Source of the DNA: CAVQUE01 sp046290435
Lineage (GTDB): Bacteria > Actinomycetota > Acidimicrobiia > Acidimicrobiales > UBA8592
Direction of reading: 5' to 3'
Length of the DNA stretch: 64,000 nucleotides
Assembly (NCBI GenBank): GCA_046290435.1
Contig: JBKAGO010000068.1
Coordinates: forward strand, 1-64,000
In this document: positions 54,591-63,493 of the stretch, piece after piece
Numbering within the stretch: position 1 is the first letter of the stretch
Layout of the letters: each line of letters starts with the position of its first letter
Notes under the pieces: model-generated
Told to the model about the DNA's origin: nothing
Database searches by the model: none
Seen by the model: the letters and a program-made list of their open reading frames with translations, nothing else
Translations under genes and position numbers: made by a program

Positions 54591-57461
54591 ATGGCTACTG
54601 CGACTCAGACGTCACCCGCACCCGCGGCCTCCGGCGACGACAACGGCGAAACCGGCCGTCGACGCATCCGACCCCACCAATGGGTACTCGCCCTCGGCGT
54701 GTTCGTCGGGCTGTTCATCGGCGGCTCGGGCATCGCCTCGGCGATCTTCGACCAACAGAGCGACAGCGACATCACCCGCACGGTGTTCGGCAACATCCCG
54801 ACAGCGGCCAAGGTGGCCTTCTACTCGGTGCTGCCGGTGCTCGTCATCTGGGGGGCCTGGGAGTTCTCCAAGCGCATGCGCAACTGGCAGCGCGGCGCAC
54901 CGGACAACCGGGCCACCACGACCAAGAACGTGGAGAAGCGGGCCAAGAGCCTTCGTGCGGGTCTCTACATGCAGACCCTGATGCGCGAGCCCGCGGCGGG
55001 CATCATGCACTCGCTCATCTACTTCAGCTTCATCATCCTGCTGGGCGTCACCACGACCCTCGAGGTCGACCATCAGCTCCCGACCGACCTGAAGTTCCTC
55101 CACGGCGGCGTCTACAAGGGGTACGCCCTGGTCGGCGATGTCGCCGGTGCGCTGTTCATGATCGGCGTCACCTGGGCGATCATCCGCCGGTACGGCCCCC
55201 GCGCGGCGCGGCCGTACCGCATCCGCATCAAGTCGAAGCCCGAACACGCCGTCATCTTGTTCACGTTCTTCGCGATCGGTGTCACCGGCTTCGGCGCCGA
55301 GGCCTACCGCATCGCCCTCGACGGCAGCCCCGACTTCGAGAAGTGGTCGGTCATCGGGTACCCGCTTGCACAGCTGGTCGACGGCTCCGACAACCTCAGC
55401 GGCTGGCACCAGTTCTGGTGGTACGCGCACGTGCTGTCGTTCGTGCTGTTCCTCGTGATCCTCCCGACGACGATGCTGCGTCACATCTTCACCTCGCCGC
55501 TCAACATGTACCTGAGCGACAAGGAGCGCCCGAAGGGCGCGATGAAGCCCATGCCCAACCTGATGGAGACCGAGCTCGAGAGCTTCGGCGCCTCCACCAT
55601 CGAGGACTTCACCTGGAAGCAGCTGCTCGACACCGACGCCTGCACCATGTGCGGGCGCTGCACGTCGGTCTGTCCGGCCCACGCCACGGGCAAGCCGCTC
55701 GATCCCCGTGAGATCGTCCTCAAGACCGGTGAGGTCATGGCGGCCACGGGCTCGCCGGTCACCACCCCGCCCATCGGTGTCGATCCCGAGATCACCATCC
55801 CGGCCAACTGGATGTTCGACCGGATCAGCAACGAGGAGCTGTGGGCTTGCACCAGCTGCAAGGCCTGCGACGAGATCTGCCCGGTCAACATCGAGATCCT
55901 CGACAAGATCCTCGACATGCGCCGCTACAAGTCGCTGATGGAATCGGACTTCCCGTCCGAGCTCGGCAACGCCTACCGGGCCATGGAGAACTCCGGCAAC
56001 CCATGGGGCATCTCCCAGAGCGAACGTGCCGACTGGGCCAACGACCTCGACGGCGTCGAGGTCCTCGACGGCGGCGACCCCTTCACCTCGGAGTACCTCT
56101 ACTGGGTGGGCTGCGCGGGCAGCTTCGACGACAAGAACAAGAAGGTCACCCAGGCCATGGCCAAGTTGCTGCGCCGCGCCGGCATCGACGTGTCGGTCCT
56201 GGGCCCAGCCGAGAACTGCACCGGCGATCCGGCCCGCCGTTCGGGCAACGAGTACATCTTCCAGATGCTGGCCATGCAGAACATCGAGACCCTCGACGGC
56301 ATGGGCGTCCGCAAGATCATCACCCAGTGCCCGCACTGCTTCAACACCCTCGCCAACGAGTACCCCCAGCTCGGCGGCAACTACGAGGTCATCCACCACT
56401 CCCAGCTGCTCGAGCAGCTCATCGACGACGGCCGTCTCGACATGACCGGCGCCACCCTCGACGAGCGCATCGTGTACCACGACTCCTGCTACCTCGGTCG
56501 CCACAACGACGTCTACATCGCGCCCCGTAAGGTCATCGGCAGCCTGGCCGGTGTCGACATCGTCGAGGCGCCCCGCAACGGCACCAAGGGCATGTGCTGT
56601 GGCGCCGGCGGCGCCCGCATGTGGATGGAGGAGACCATCGGCCCGAAGGTCAACGACGTCCGGGCCAAGGAACTGGTCGAGACCGGCGCCAGCCGGGTCG
56701 CGACGGCCTGCCCCTTCTGCTACATCATGATGGACGACGGCGTGAAGGCCGCCGGCAAGGAAGACGACGAGGTCAAGGTCGCCGACATCGCGATGCACCT
56801 GCTCGAGGCCATCGAGGAAGGCGAGCGGCGGGCCGACGAGTTGCGGCTCGTGCCGATGGGCCGCCCCGGACCGCTGGCACCCGGCACCATGCCGGCGAAC
56901 CTCGTGGCCGGAACGCCCGAGTTCAACGAGTTCATGGACCGCCAGTACGCGACGGAGACCCCGGCCACCGCAGTGGGCCTCCTCGACATCGATGGCGACA
57001 CCGGCGCAGCCGAGGGCGGCACCGAGGCTCCGGCTGTCTCCGCCAACGGCGAGACGCCGACCGCTGCCGCGCAGGCCGAGGTCGTCGACGAACCGGCTGC
57101 CGAGGTTGCGGTCGACACGGGCGAGACCACCGAGGCCACGACCGACACCACGGCTGCCGGCGATGCGCCTGCCGACGGCGACGCCGCCGAGACGGCCCCT
57201 GTGGGCGATGCGGCGGCGCCGGCCGAGCCCGCTCCGGCTGCGGCACCGTCGGCACGCCCCGAGCGGGTCGACGACCTCTCGAAGATCAAGGGCACCGACC
57301 CCTACCTGGTGAGCCAGCTCAACGAACGGGGCATCTGGACCTACGCCCAGGTCGCAGCGCTGAGCGACGACGAGGTCGCGGAGCTCTCCGAGGCCCTGGG
57401 CGTTCCGGGTCGCATCGATCACTACAACTGGCGCTACCAGGCCAGCCAGCTCGACGAGTAG
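54591..57461 (+). CDS. Membrane Fe-S reductase (HdrBD/NarI-like fusion) with C-terminal helix-hairpin-helix-like domain
   Basis: This 956-residue protein joins several modules. Residues about 20-300 are membrane helices with a NarI-like cytochrome pattern (AAGIMHSLIYFSFIILLGV; GWHQFWWYAHVLSFVLFL). Two [4Fe-4S] clusters follow (CTMCGRCTSVCP; CTSCKACDEICP). Two cysteine-rich CCG domains come next (YWVGCAGSFDDKNKK, then CPHCFN; CCGAGGARMWMEE, then CPFCY). An Ala/Glu/Thr-rich linker of about 90 residues leads to a final DDLSKIKGTDPYLVSQLNE module. It resembles the essential mycobacterial Rv0338c, thought to move electrons at the membrane. GGAG precedes the ATG at 54591; a GTG four codons upstream is possible. 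Confidence 0.88.
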   Translation: MATATQTSPAPAASGDDNGETGRRRIRPHQWVLALGVFVGLFIGGSGIASAIFDQQSDSDITRTVFGNIPTAAKVAFYSVLPVLVIWGAWEFSKRMRNWQRGAPDNRATTTKNVEKRAKSLRAGLYMQTLMREPAAGIMHSLIYFSFIILLGVTTTLEVDHQLPTDLKFLHGGVYKGYALVGDVAGALFMIGVTWAIIRRYGPRAARPYRIRIKSKPEHAVILFTFFAIGVTGFGAEAYRIALDGSPDFEKWSVIGYPLAQLVDGSDNLSGWHQFWWYAHVLSFVLFLVILPTTMLRHIFTSPLNMYLSDKERPKGAMKPMPNLMETELESFGASTIEDFTWKQLLDTDACTMCGRCTSVCPAHATGKPLDPREIVLKTGEVMAATGSPVTTPPIGVDPEITIPANWMFDRISNEELWACTSCKACDEICPVNIEILDKILDMRRYKSLMESDFPSELGNAYRAMENSGNPWGISQSERADWANDLDGVEVLDGGDPFTSEYLYWVGCAGSFDDKNKKVTQAMAKLLRRAGIDVSVLGPAENCTGDPARRSGNEYIFQMLAMQNIETLDGMGVRKIITQCPHCFNTLANEYPQLGGNYEVIHHSQLLEQLIDDGRLDMTGATLDERIVYHDSCYLGRHNDVYIAPRKVIGSLAGVDIVEAPRNGTKGMCCGAGGARMWMEETIGPKVNDVRAKELVETGASRVATACPFCYIMMDDGVKAAGKEDDEVKVADIAMHLLEAIEEGERRADELRLVPMGRPGPLAPGTMPANLVAGTPEFNEFMDRQYATETPATAVGLLDIDGDTGAAEGGTEAPAVSANGETPTAAAQAEVVDEPAAEVAVDTGETTEATTDTTAAGDAPADGDAAETAPVGDAAAPAEPAPAAAPSARPERVDDLSKIKGTDPYLVSQLNERGIWTYAQVAALSDDEVAELSEALGVPGRIDHYNWRYQASQLDE

Positions 57462-57467
57462 CCCGCG

Positions 57468-57668
57468 GTGAAGTCGACGGCCCTGCTGTTGCTGGCCGTC
57501 GACGTCTGGGCGGCCGCCGAATCGGTCGAACCACCGCGTTCGTGGTGGCCGTGGCTGGCGGGATTCATCCCGGGAGCGCTCGTCATCGGTGCGCTCGTTC
57601 TGGCGTTGCGATGGCTCCGAGGCCGCCGCGCGGCCACCGGTGACGGGACGACGCATCCACCGCAGTAA
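57468..57668 (+). CDS. Small membrane protein
   Basis: This 66-residue product begins with a short signal-like stretch (KSTALLLLAVDVWAAAES) and has one transmembrane helix (about residues 30-48, WLAGFIPGALVIGALVLAL) followed by a basic tail. It starts at a GTG 6 bases after the Fe-S reductase stop and ends 11 bases before the glycosyltransferase start, which fits an operon. No ribosome binding site is visible and I know no homologues, so it is uncertain. Confidence 0.5.
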   Translation: MKSTALLLLAVDVWAAAESVEPPRSWWPWLAGFIPGALVIGALVLALRWLRGRRAATGDGTTHPPQ

Positions 57669-57679
57669 CGTCGCAGCCG

Positions 57680-58675
57680 ATGCAGGTGAGCGAATCCGTC
57701 CGGCGATGCAGCGATCCGACCGTTGCGATCGACGTGTCGATCGTCGTTCCCGCCTACAACGAGTCCGAGCGCCTCCCACGCCTGATGCGAGCACTCACCG
57801 AGACCGTCGATCGAGCCGGCGTGGAGCTCGTCGTGGTCGACGACGGCAGCACCGATGCCACGTCGAGGGTCGCTTCCCAATTGCTCGACCGCCACGGCTG
57901 GAACGGGCGGGTGGTGACCTTTCCCGTCAACCGCGGCAAGGGCGCGGCCGTGCGCGTCGGCATCGGCATCGCCCGGGGCGGCGCCATCGTCGTCATGGAC
58001 GCCGACCTGGCGACCGACCTGCGGGCGTTCGCTCCAGCCGTCGACGCACTGGTCGATCACGACATCGCCGTCGGGGTCCGGTCCTCGATCGATCACGGTC
58101 GGGCGGTGCACCGCCGGCTGATGACCGCCGCTTTCGGCCGATGGGTCCGAGCGACGACGTCGGTGTCGCTGACCGACACCCAGTGCGGCTTCAAGGCCTA
58201 CCGGGCGCCTGCTGCGACGCTGCTGTTCGCAGCCTCGCGGGCCGACGGCTTCGCACAGGACGCCGAGGTGCTGGACCTCGCAACGCATCTGGGGATGGCC
58301 ATCGCCGAGATCCCGGTGCGCTGGTCCGCGGTCGCCGGTTCGAAGGTGCGGGCCGTGCGCGATTCGTGGTGGACCGCGTTCGAACTCGCTCGCCACCGGG
58401 TGCGGCGTCACCGGGTCGAGCTGGTCGCCGTCACCGTCCGCAGCGGTCGCCTGAGCGTCGACGAGTTGGCCGTGCTGGTCAGGCCACACGTGCGCCGCAC
58501 CGACGTGGTCCACCGATCAGGCGACGCACTATTCATCCTGGCGGCCGGCGCCCCCGAGATCGCTCATCGGCGCATCGTCGCCCGGCTCGGCAGGGCCATC
58601 GATGGTCTCGACGCAACCGTCGCCGCGGTCCCGCTGGCATCGCTGGCCGAGGAATCGTCACCGGCGGCCAGGTAG
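57680..58675 (+). CDS. GT2 glycosyltransferase with GGDEF-like C-terminal tail
   Basis: Residues 18-240 form a GT2 domain: VSIVVPAYNESERLPRLMRA, LVVVDDGSTDAT, NRGKGAAVRVGI, VMDADLATD (the DxD motif) and TQCGFKAYRA. This resembles polyprenyl-phosphate glucosyltransferases of the ALG5 group, without their membrane helices. Residues 246-318 read like the end of a GGDEF domain: LSVDELAVLVRPHVRRTDVV, then RSGDALFILAAG where GGDEF enzymes have GGDEF. The signature is degraded, so no cyclic-di-GMP synthesis is expected. Co-oriented with and close behind the reductase genes. The tail assignment is inference. Confidence 0.8.
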   Translation: MQVSESVRRCSDPTVAIDVSIVVPAYNESERLPRLMRALTETVDRAGVELVVVDDGSTDATSRVASQLLDRHGWNGRVVTFPVNRGKGAAVRVGIGIARGGAIVVMDADLATDLRAFAPAVDALVDHDIAVGVRSSIDHGRAVHRRLMTAAFGRWVRATTSVSLTDTQCGFKAYRAPAATLLFAASRADGFAQDAEVLDLATHLGMAIAEIPVRWSAVAGSKVRAVRDSWWTAFELARHRVRRHRVELVAVTVRSGRLSVDELAVLVRPHVRRTDVVHRSGDALFILAAGAPEIAHRRIVARLGRAIDGLDATVAAVPLASLAEESSPAAR

Positions 58676-58736
58676 GGGGTTCGGATTCAGGCGTCGCGCA
58701 TCCGGTGACGCGGCTCCGTGGCGGGCGCCTACCGGC

Positions 58737-58785
58737 GAAATCTGGAGATCTGGGTCCTCCGGCGAGCACCAGATCTCCAGATTTC
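58737..58785. terminator. 17-bp perfect bidirectional hairpin (GAAATCTGG family)
   Basis: GAAATCTGGAGATCTGG (58737-58753) is the exact reverse complement of 58769-58785, with a 15-base loop. It lies between the convergent glycosyltransferase and VTT genes. Its arm closely matches hairpins at 33896 and 47741. Confidence 0.8.
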
Positions 58786-58795
58786 CTCGGGGCGA

Positions 58796-59455
58796 TCAGG
58801 CCAGCGGCGCCGGTGGGCGCGGGCGGCGCCGGCGCAGCAGGAGGACGACGGCCCCGGCAGCGAGGCCCAGCCCACCGATGACCAGCGGGGCGCGCTGCAC
58901 CAGCCGGACCGCGTCGTCGCCCCATGCGGCCAGCGCCACGGTGGAGGGAATGAGGCCGATGAGCGTTCCGGCCAGGAATGCCGGAACCGTCACCCGCGAG
59001 ACCCCCAGCAGCCAGTCCGCGGCGGGTGTGTAGCCGGTCAGCAGCCGGAGGCCGACCGTGGCCACGAAGCCGTTCTCGGCGAGGCGGACCTCCCAGGTGC
59101 GGAACCGTTGCGGCAGGCGTTCGAGCACCCATTCGCGTGCGATCCAGCGGGCCAGCACGAAGCCGACGATGCTGGCGATCATGCCGCCGGCCAGACTGAG
59201 CAGCGCCACCTGCCACCACGGCCACACGAAGGTGGCGGGCACGATGAGCACGGCGCCGGGGAGGCTCAGCGGCTGCGCCGCGGTGAACGCCAGGACGAAC
59301 AGGATCGGCCCCCACACGCCGGCGTCGTCGAGGAGTTCCTCGAGCCGGTCGCCGTCGGTGAGCACGTCGAGCGCGCCGGCCGCCAATGCCCAGATCACCA
59401 GGCCGGCGACACAGACGGCGACGCCGATCTTGATGGTGCGCCCGCCGACGGCCAT
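58796..59455 (-). CDS. TVP38/TMEM64 (VTT-domain) membrane protein
   Basis: The 219-residue protein has about five hydrophobic segments. The central part has AAQPLSLPGAVLIVPATFVW and WWQVALLSLAGGMIASIVGF, then ARWIAREWVLERLP and VGLRLLTGYTPAADWLLG with Pro-rich turn. This is the SNARE-associated (VTT/DedA-related) pattern. DedA-type proteins support membrane homeostasis and lipid carrier recycling. It starts 3 bases after dcd and is likely co-transcribed with it. Confidence 0.85.
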   Translation of the reverse strand: MAVGGRTIKIGVAVCVAGLVIWALAAGALDVLTDGDRLEELLDDAGVWGPILFVLAFTAAQPLSLPGAVLIVPATFVWPWWQVALLSLAGGMIASIVGFVLARWIAREWVLERLPQRFRTWEVRLAENGFVATVGLRLLTGYTPAADWLLGVSRVTVPAFLAGTLIGLIPSTVALAAWGDDAVRLVQRAPLVIGGLGLAAGAVVLLLRRRRPRPPAPLA

Positions 59456-59458
59456 CGG

Positions 59459-60025
59459 TCAGGAACCGAAATTCTCCCAGTACCTGCTCGGCCGGGGACC
59501 GACCTGGTGCTGGTACTTCGACCGCACGGCGTCGGACCCATAGGGGTGTTCGGCAGGGGTGGTCATCTGCATGAAGCTCAGCTGGCCGATCTTCATGCCG
59601 GGGTACAGCGTGATGGGCAGGGTGGCGACATTGGAGAGCTCGAGGGTGAGCTGGCCGTCCCAGCCGGCGTCGACGAAGCCGGCGGTCGAATGGATGAGCA
59701 GGCCGAGGCGTCCGAGGCTGCTCTTGCCCTCGAGGCGGGCGACGAGGTCGTCGGGGATGGTGACGGTCTCGAGGGTGGAGCCGAGCACGAACTCGCCGGG
59801 GTGGAGGATGAAGGCCTCGTCCTCGCCGATCTCGACGAGCTCGGTGAGGTCCTCGAGGTTCTCCTTGACGTCGATGAGCCCGAGGGTGTGGTTGCGGAAC
59901 ACCCGGAAATGGCGGTCGATGCGCAGATCGACCGAGCTGGGCTGGATGGCGTTGTCGCCGAGGGGCTCGATGACGACCCGCCCGGCGGCGAGTTGTTCGC
60001 GGATGGTTCGATCGGAGAGGATCAC
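59459..60025 (-). CDS. dcd: dCTP deaminase (probable bifunctional Dcd-Dut)
   Basis: The enzyme deaminates dCTP to dUTP, and in mycobacteria the same protein also hydrolyses dUTP to dUMP. The 188-residue product has ILSDRTIREQLAAGRVVIEP, QPSSVDLRID, EGKSSLGRLGLLIHSTAGFV, DAGWDGQLTLELSN and LYPGMKIGQLSFM, close to the M. tuberculosis pattern, including the HSTAGF loop. I chose the GTG at 60025; family N-termini begin MLLSD. It is followed at once by the VTT gene, and the DUF2332 gene lies 56 bases upstream on the same strand. Confidence 0.94.
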   Translation of the reverse strand: MILSDRTIREQLAAGRVVIEPLGDNAIQPSSVDLRIDRHFRVFRNHTLGLIDVKENLEDLTELVEIGEDEAFILHPGEFVLGSTLETVTIPDDLVARLEGKSSLGRLGLLIHSTAGFVDAGWDGQLTLELSNVATLPITLYPGMKIGQLSFMQMTTPAEHPYGSDAVRSKYQHQVGPRPSRYWENFGS

Positions 60026-60081
60026 GGCCGAGACTGTACCGGCGCCGATCGGGTCGCTACCGCCTGAAGGTGACGGCGCCG

Positions 60082-61179
60082 TCAGGACTGCGGGCCGCGC
60101 CAGTCGAGCCAGGCGCCGTGGTGGTGCCCCCAGCCGAGGAACTCCCGTGTGGAGGCCCCGTCGCCGGCGTAGCTGACGAGCCCGAGCACCGACGGGGTGA
60201 TCCGGTCGTCGGGCGTGTCGTCGGGTCGTGGGATCCCGGCGACCACCGACGGGTGATCGAGGCTGATCCAGGAGATGGGCCGGCCCGCGCCGGCGAGGGC
60301 CCGGTCGAAGGCCGAGCGCTGATCGTCGTCGAAGTAGGACAGCACCCAGGTGGTGACCACTGCGAGGTGGAGGTCGGGCGGTGCCAAGGCGAGCATCGCG
60401 GCGAGATCGTCGACGGCGTCGCCGGTGGTGATGTCGACCGGGTGCGCTCGGGCGAGTGCGATGGCGTCGGCCAGCCGTTCGTTGCGCTCGCGCTGGTCGA
60501 TCCACACGCAGGCCTGCAGCCAACGTCGCGACGGCTCGTCGTCGAGGTCGATGGGGTCGAGGTCGAGGCCGTGGCGCCAACCGATCGCCGGTGGCTCCTG
60601 GGCCACCGGGGGCACGCCTTCGCCGAGCAGCGGGCAGGTGAGCCGGAGCGGACTGTCGGGCGGGCCCGTTGCGACCGGTCCGTAGTCGATGTGGCAGCGG
60701 TCGACCTGGAGGTTGAGTCCGGCGCTGGTGCCGACGTCGAGCAGGGCGAGTGGGCCGTGCCGCTGCTGGACCAGGGCAAGGCTCGCCGCGATGTGGGCGC
60801 ATCGTGCCGGTTCGTTGGTCTGGATGGACCGGAAGGCCATGGCGTCGATGACCTCGTCGCGGTGGCTGCCGATGAAGTCGGCGAAGCATGCGACGAGATA
60901 GTCGTCTGCCGGCAGGCCGTCGGCGGCGGCGCGGCGCGTGCGCTCGGCGACACCGGCGAGGGCGTCGGCCAGGGGGTGCGATGCTCCGCCGAGCAGCAGG
61001 AACCGCACGGCGGCGAACAGGTTGTTCGGCGTCTGCCGGTCGGGCGGCGCCGCGGCGACAAGGGCCAGGATGTCGGGATCTTCGGCGATGACCTCCGAGA
61101 GCAGCTTGTAGGTCGGGGCTTCGTCGCCGTAGCCACGCTCGGCCATGCGACGGAAGCGGTCGGAGAGCTCGGCGTGCAC
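60082..61179 (-). CDS. DUF2332 family protein
   Basis: The 365-residue protein has the DUF2332 pattern: ELSDRFRRMAERGYGDEAPT at the start, a helical region, LLDVGTSAGLNLQVDRCHID, which resembles a nucleotide or SAM-binding loop, and WVLSYFDDDQRSAFDRAL, then WISLDHPSVV and FLGWGHHHGAWLDW. The family is widespread in actinobacteria with no known function; a methyltransferase-like fold is suggested by the GTSAGLNL loop. The GTG at 61179 gives the family start; ATG at 61146 is an alternative. It diverges from the acyl-CoA synthetase. Confidence 0.82.
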   Translation of the reverse strand: MHAELSDRFRRMAERGYGDEAPTYKLLSEVIAEDPDILALVAAAPPDRQTPNNLFAAVRFLLLGGASHPLADALAGVAERTRRAAADGLPADDYLVACFADFIGSHRDEVIDAMAFRSIQTNEPARCAHIAASLALVQQRHGPLALLDVGTSAGLNLQVDRCHIDYGPVATGPPDSPLRLTCPLLGEGVPPVAQEPPAIGWRHGLDLDPIDLDDEPSRRWLQACVWIDQRERNERLADAIALARAHPVDITTGDAVDDLAAMLALAPPDLHLAVVTTWVLSYFDDDQRSAFDRALAGAGRPISWISLDHPSVVAGIPRPDDTPDDRITPSVLGLVSYAGDGASTREFLGWGHHHGAWLDWRGPQS

Positions 61180-61233
61180 GGGGTGAGGTTCGCACAGTTC
61201 GGCGCCGGGTCGATGGCAGTAGGGTCGGCGACC

Positions 61234-62766
61234 GTGACCACGCCAGACCACCTCACCGTGCATGCCGACGTCATCGGCGACCGCACCGCGATCATCGACG
61301 ACCGCGGCGAGGGCGCCGTGCGGTCGCTCGACTTCGCCGGGCTGAATGCGCTGGCCAATCGGGTGGCGAACGGTCTGGCAGGTCTCGGCATCGGACCCGA
61401 GGACCATGTGGCGTGGTGGGGGCCGAACTCGCTCGAGACCATGGTGGCCATCCATGCCATCCGCAAGGCCGGGGCGGTGTCGGTGCCGATCCCCTACCGG
61501 TCGACCGACGACGAGGCCGTCTATCTGCTCGACAACGCCGACGTGAAGGCCCTGATCGTCGACGACGACTACGCCGGCGCCGCCGCGATCGCTGCGGCGT
61601 CGGTGCCGGCGCTCGAGATCGTGATCGTCTTCGGTGGCGACGGGGTCGACGGCCAGCTTCGGTGGGACGACGTCCTGGGCGACGAGGCCACGCCTGCGAG
61701 CGAGAGCCGGGTCGACGCCACACGCACGATGATCTACACGTCGGGCACGACAGGGCGCCCCAAGGGCGCTGTGCGCAAGGTCGGCGGCGCGGCCAACCAG
61801 TTCGGTGGGCTGCTCGAGCTGTTGGGGTGGGACGAGCTCGATCCGCTGATCTTCCTCACCACCGGCCCGCTGTACCACTCGGGCCCGTCGGGATTCGCGC
61901 TGCGAGCCCAGCTGGTGGGCGGCACGGTCGTCACCCAGCGCCACTTCGACGCAGAGGACTGGCTGCGCCTGGTCGCCACCCACCGGGTGTCGGCGACGTT
62001 CTCGGCGCCCACGCCGATCCGGCGGATCTGCTCGCTGCCCGACGAGGTCAAGGGCCGCTACGACGTGTCGTCGATGCGCACGATGATCGCCAACGCCGCG
62101 CCGTGGACGATGACCCTCAAGCAGGCGTACCTGGCGGACTTCCCCGCCGACTCGCTGTGGGAGGTGTACGGGTCGACCGAGTTGTCGGTGTGCACCGCAC
62201 TCGCCCCGGCCGACCAGCTCCGCAAGCCGGGCTCGTGCGGGCTGCCCGCGCCGGGCGTCGAGATCCGCCTCTACGACGACGACGGCGCCATCGTCGACAC
62301 CCCGGGGGTGCCCGGCGAGCTCTACGCCCGCTCGGCGGGACTGTTCGAGACCTATCACCGGGCCCATGACCGCTATCTCGACGACCACCGCGACGGGTTC
62401 CAGACCGTCGGCGACATCGCGTACCGCGACGACGAGGGCTACCTCTACATCTGCGACCGCAAGAAGGACATGATCCTCACCGGCGGGGTCAACGTGTATC
62501 CGGCCGAGGTCGAGAACGTGCTCGACGCCCATCCGGCCATTGCCGAGGTCGCGGTGCTGGGGATGCCCGACGAAGAGTGGGGCGAAGCGGTATGTGCGGT
62601 GGTGGTGCCGGCCGGGCCGATCACCGCCGACGATGTCGTCGCGTACGCGCGCACGCACCTGTCGGGACCGAAGTGCCCCAAGCGGGTCGTGCTGGTCGAC
62701 GAGCTCCCGAAGACCGGGACGGGCAAGGTTCTCAAGCGCCAGATCCGCGACGACCTGACTGCCTGA
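61234..62766 (+). CDS. AMP-dependent acyl-CoA synthetase/ligase
   Basis: This 510-residue enzyme activates a carboxylic acid with ATP and then CoA. It has the phosphate-binding loop MIYTSGTTGRPKGAV, the acyl-pocket region TTGPLYHSGP, YGSTELSVC, GDIAYRDDEGYLYICDRKKD and the catalytic Lys near the C-terminus in PKTGTGKVLKRQ. It resembles the fadD/fatty-acid or cholesterol side-chain group, but substrate cannot be decided. The GTG at 61234 lies 8 bases after TAGGGT, a possible -10 for a leaderless transcript. No fatty-acid pathway gene is adjacent. Confidence 0.92.
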   Translation: MTTPDHLTVHADVIGDRTAIIDDRGEGAVRSLDFAGLNALANRVANGLAGLGIGPEDHVAWWGPNSLETMVAIHAIRKAGAVSVPIPYRSTDDEAVYLLDNADVKALIVDDDYAGAAAIAAASVPALEIVIVFGGDGVDGQLRWDDVLGDEATPASESRVDATRTMIYTSGTTGRPKGAVRKVGGAANQFGGLLELLGWDELDPLIFLTTGPLYHSGPSGFALRAQLVGGTVVTQRHFDAEDWLRLVATHRVSATFSAPTPIRRICSLPDEVKGRYDVSSMRTMIANAAPWTMTLKQAYLADFPADSLWEVYGSTELSVCTALAPADQLRKPGSCGLPAPGVEIRLYDDDGAIVDTPGVPGELYARSAGLFETYHRAHDRYLDDHRDGFQTVGDIAYRDDEGYLYICDRKKDMILTGGVNVYPAEVENVLDAHPAIAEVAVLGMPDEEWGEAVCAVVVPAGPITADDVVAYARTHLSGPKCPKRVVLVDELPKTGTGKVLKRQIRDDLTA

Positions 62767-62863
62767 GTCGCTGCGATCACTGCCGGCATGGGCCGGACGG
62801 ATCACATGCCCTGCCGTTGTCGAAGGTCGGGGGCGCCGATGCCGATGAAACCGGGGAGTAGCC

Positions 62864-63493
62864 ATGACCCCCTCGTCCCCCCGTCCCCGGCGGCGCCGCG
62901 CCGGCGCCCGATCCCGTCAGGCCATCGCCGTGTCGTCGACCACGGTGTTCGTCGGCCTGACCGGAATGATCGCGCTCGACGATGCGGTGGCGACCGTCGA
63001 CGTGCTGGAGGGTCCGGCGGTTCGGCCCGAGCAGTTGGCCTTCGCAGCTGCGCCCGACCAGTCGACGCCTCCGACCACGCCGCCACTGGTCCCCACCAAC
63101 GCCCTGTCGTGGAGCGGACCCGCGGCGCTCGAACCCGCGCCGGTTCCGACACCGACGCCCACACCCACGCCCCGGGTGCTCGAGGGCCTGGTCATCCCCA
63201 CGCCGACGCCGGCGCCCACTGCGGAGCCGTCGCCGCCCCCGTCGGTGGCCACCCCGCCGCCGGTCGCCCAGCAGGCCACTCCAGCGCCCACCGCCACGCC
63301 GGTTCCGCAGCGTCAGCCCGATCGGGCACCGCGTCCGGGCCGCGACGACGAGCCCGATCCCCCGCGCCGGCCGCGCCCCACACCGACGGCGGCCCCCACT
63401 GCACCTCCCCCACCCGATCGCGAGGAACGGCCCCGGCCCGCCGCCGAGTCCACCCCGCCGCCGACCCCCACGCCGCTCAGTGCGCCCAGTTGA
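62864..63493 (+). CDS. Proline-rich exported or anchored protein
   Basis: The 209-residue protein has a basic N-terminus (RPRRRRAGARSRQ) and one hydrophobic segment (about residues 20-40, AIAVSSTTVFVGLTGMIAL). A long Pro/Thr/Ala-rich region of low complexity follows, with PTPTPTP and PPP repeats, and an Arg/Asp-rich patch. It has no domain I recognise. GGGGAG lies 6 bases before the ATG. It precedes apbE and may overlap its start, so it may be a membrane protein linked to flavinylation, but no FMN-attachment motif is seen. Confidence 0.68.
   Translation: MTPSSPRPRRRRAGARSRQAIAVSSTTVFVGLTGMIALDDAVATVDVLEGPAVRPEQLAFAAAPDQSTPPTTPPLVPTNALSWSGPAALEPAPVPTPTPTPTPRVLEGLVIPTPTPAPTAEPSPPPSVATPPPVAQQATPAPTATPVPQRQPDRAPRPGRDDEPDPPRRPRPTPTAAPTAPPPPDREERPRPAAESTPPPTPTPLSAPS

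Noticed and set aside
54612..57794. A 1060-codon open frame on the minus strand opposite the Fe-S reductase
   Set aside because: It is antisense to a gene with clear motifs, has repetitive Arg/Gly/Asp/Val composition and no recognisable domain. Long antisense frames are normal at this GC content.
60082..62865. A 927-codon minus-strand frame that could be read as one large protein including DUF2332
   Set aside because: Only the part up to 61179 is protein-like. The rest is antisense to an acyl-CoA synthetase with intact motifs.
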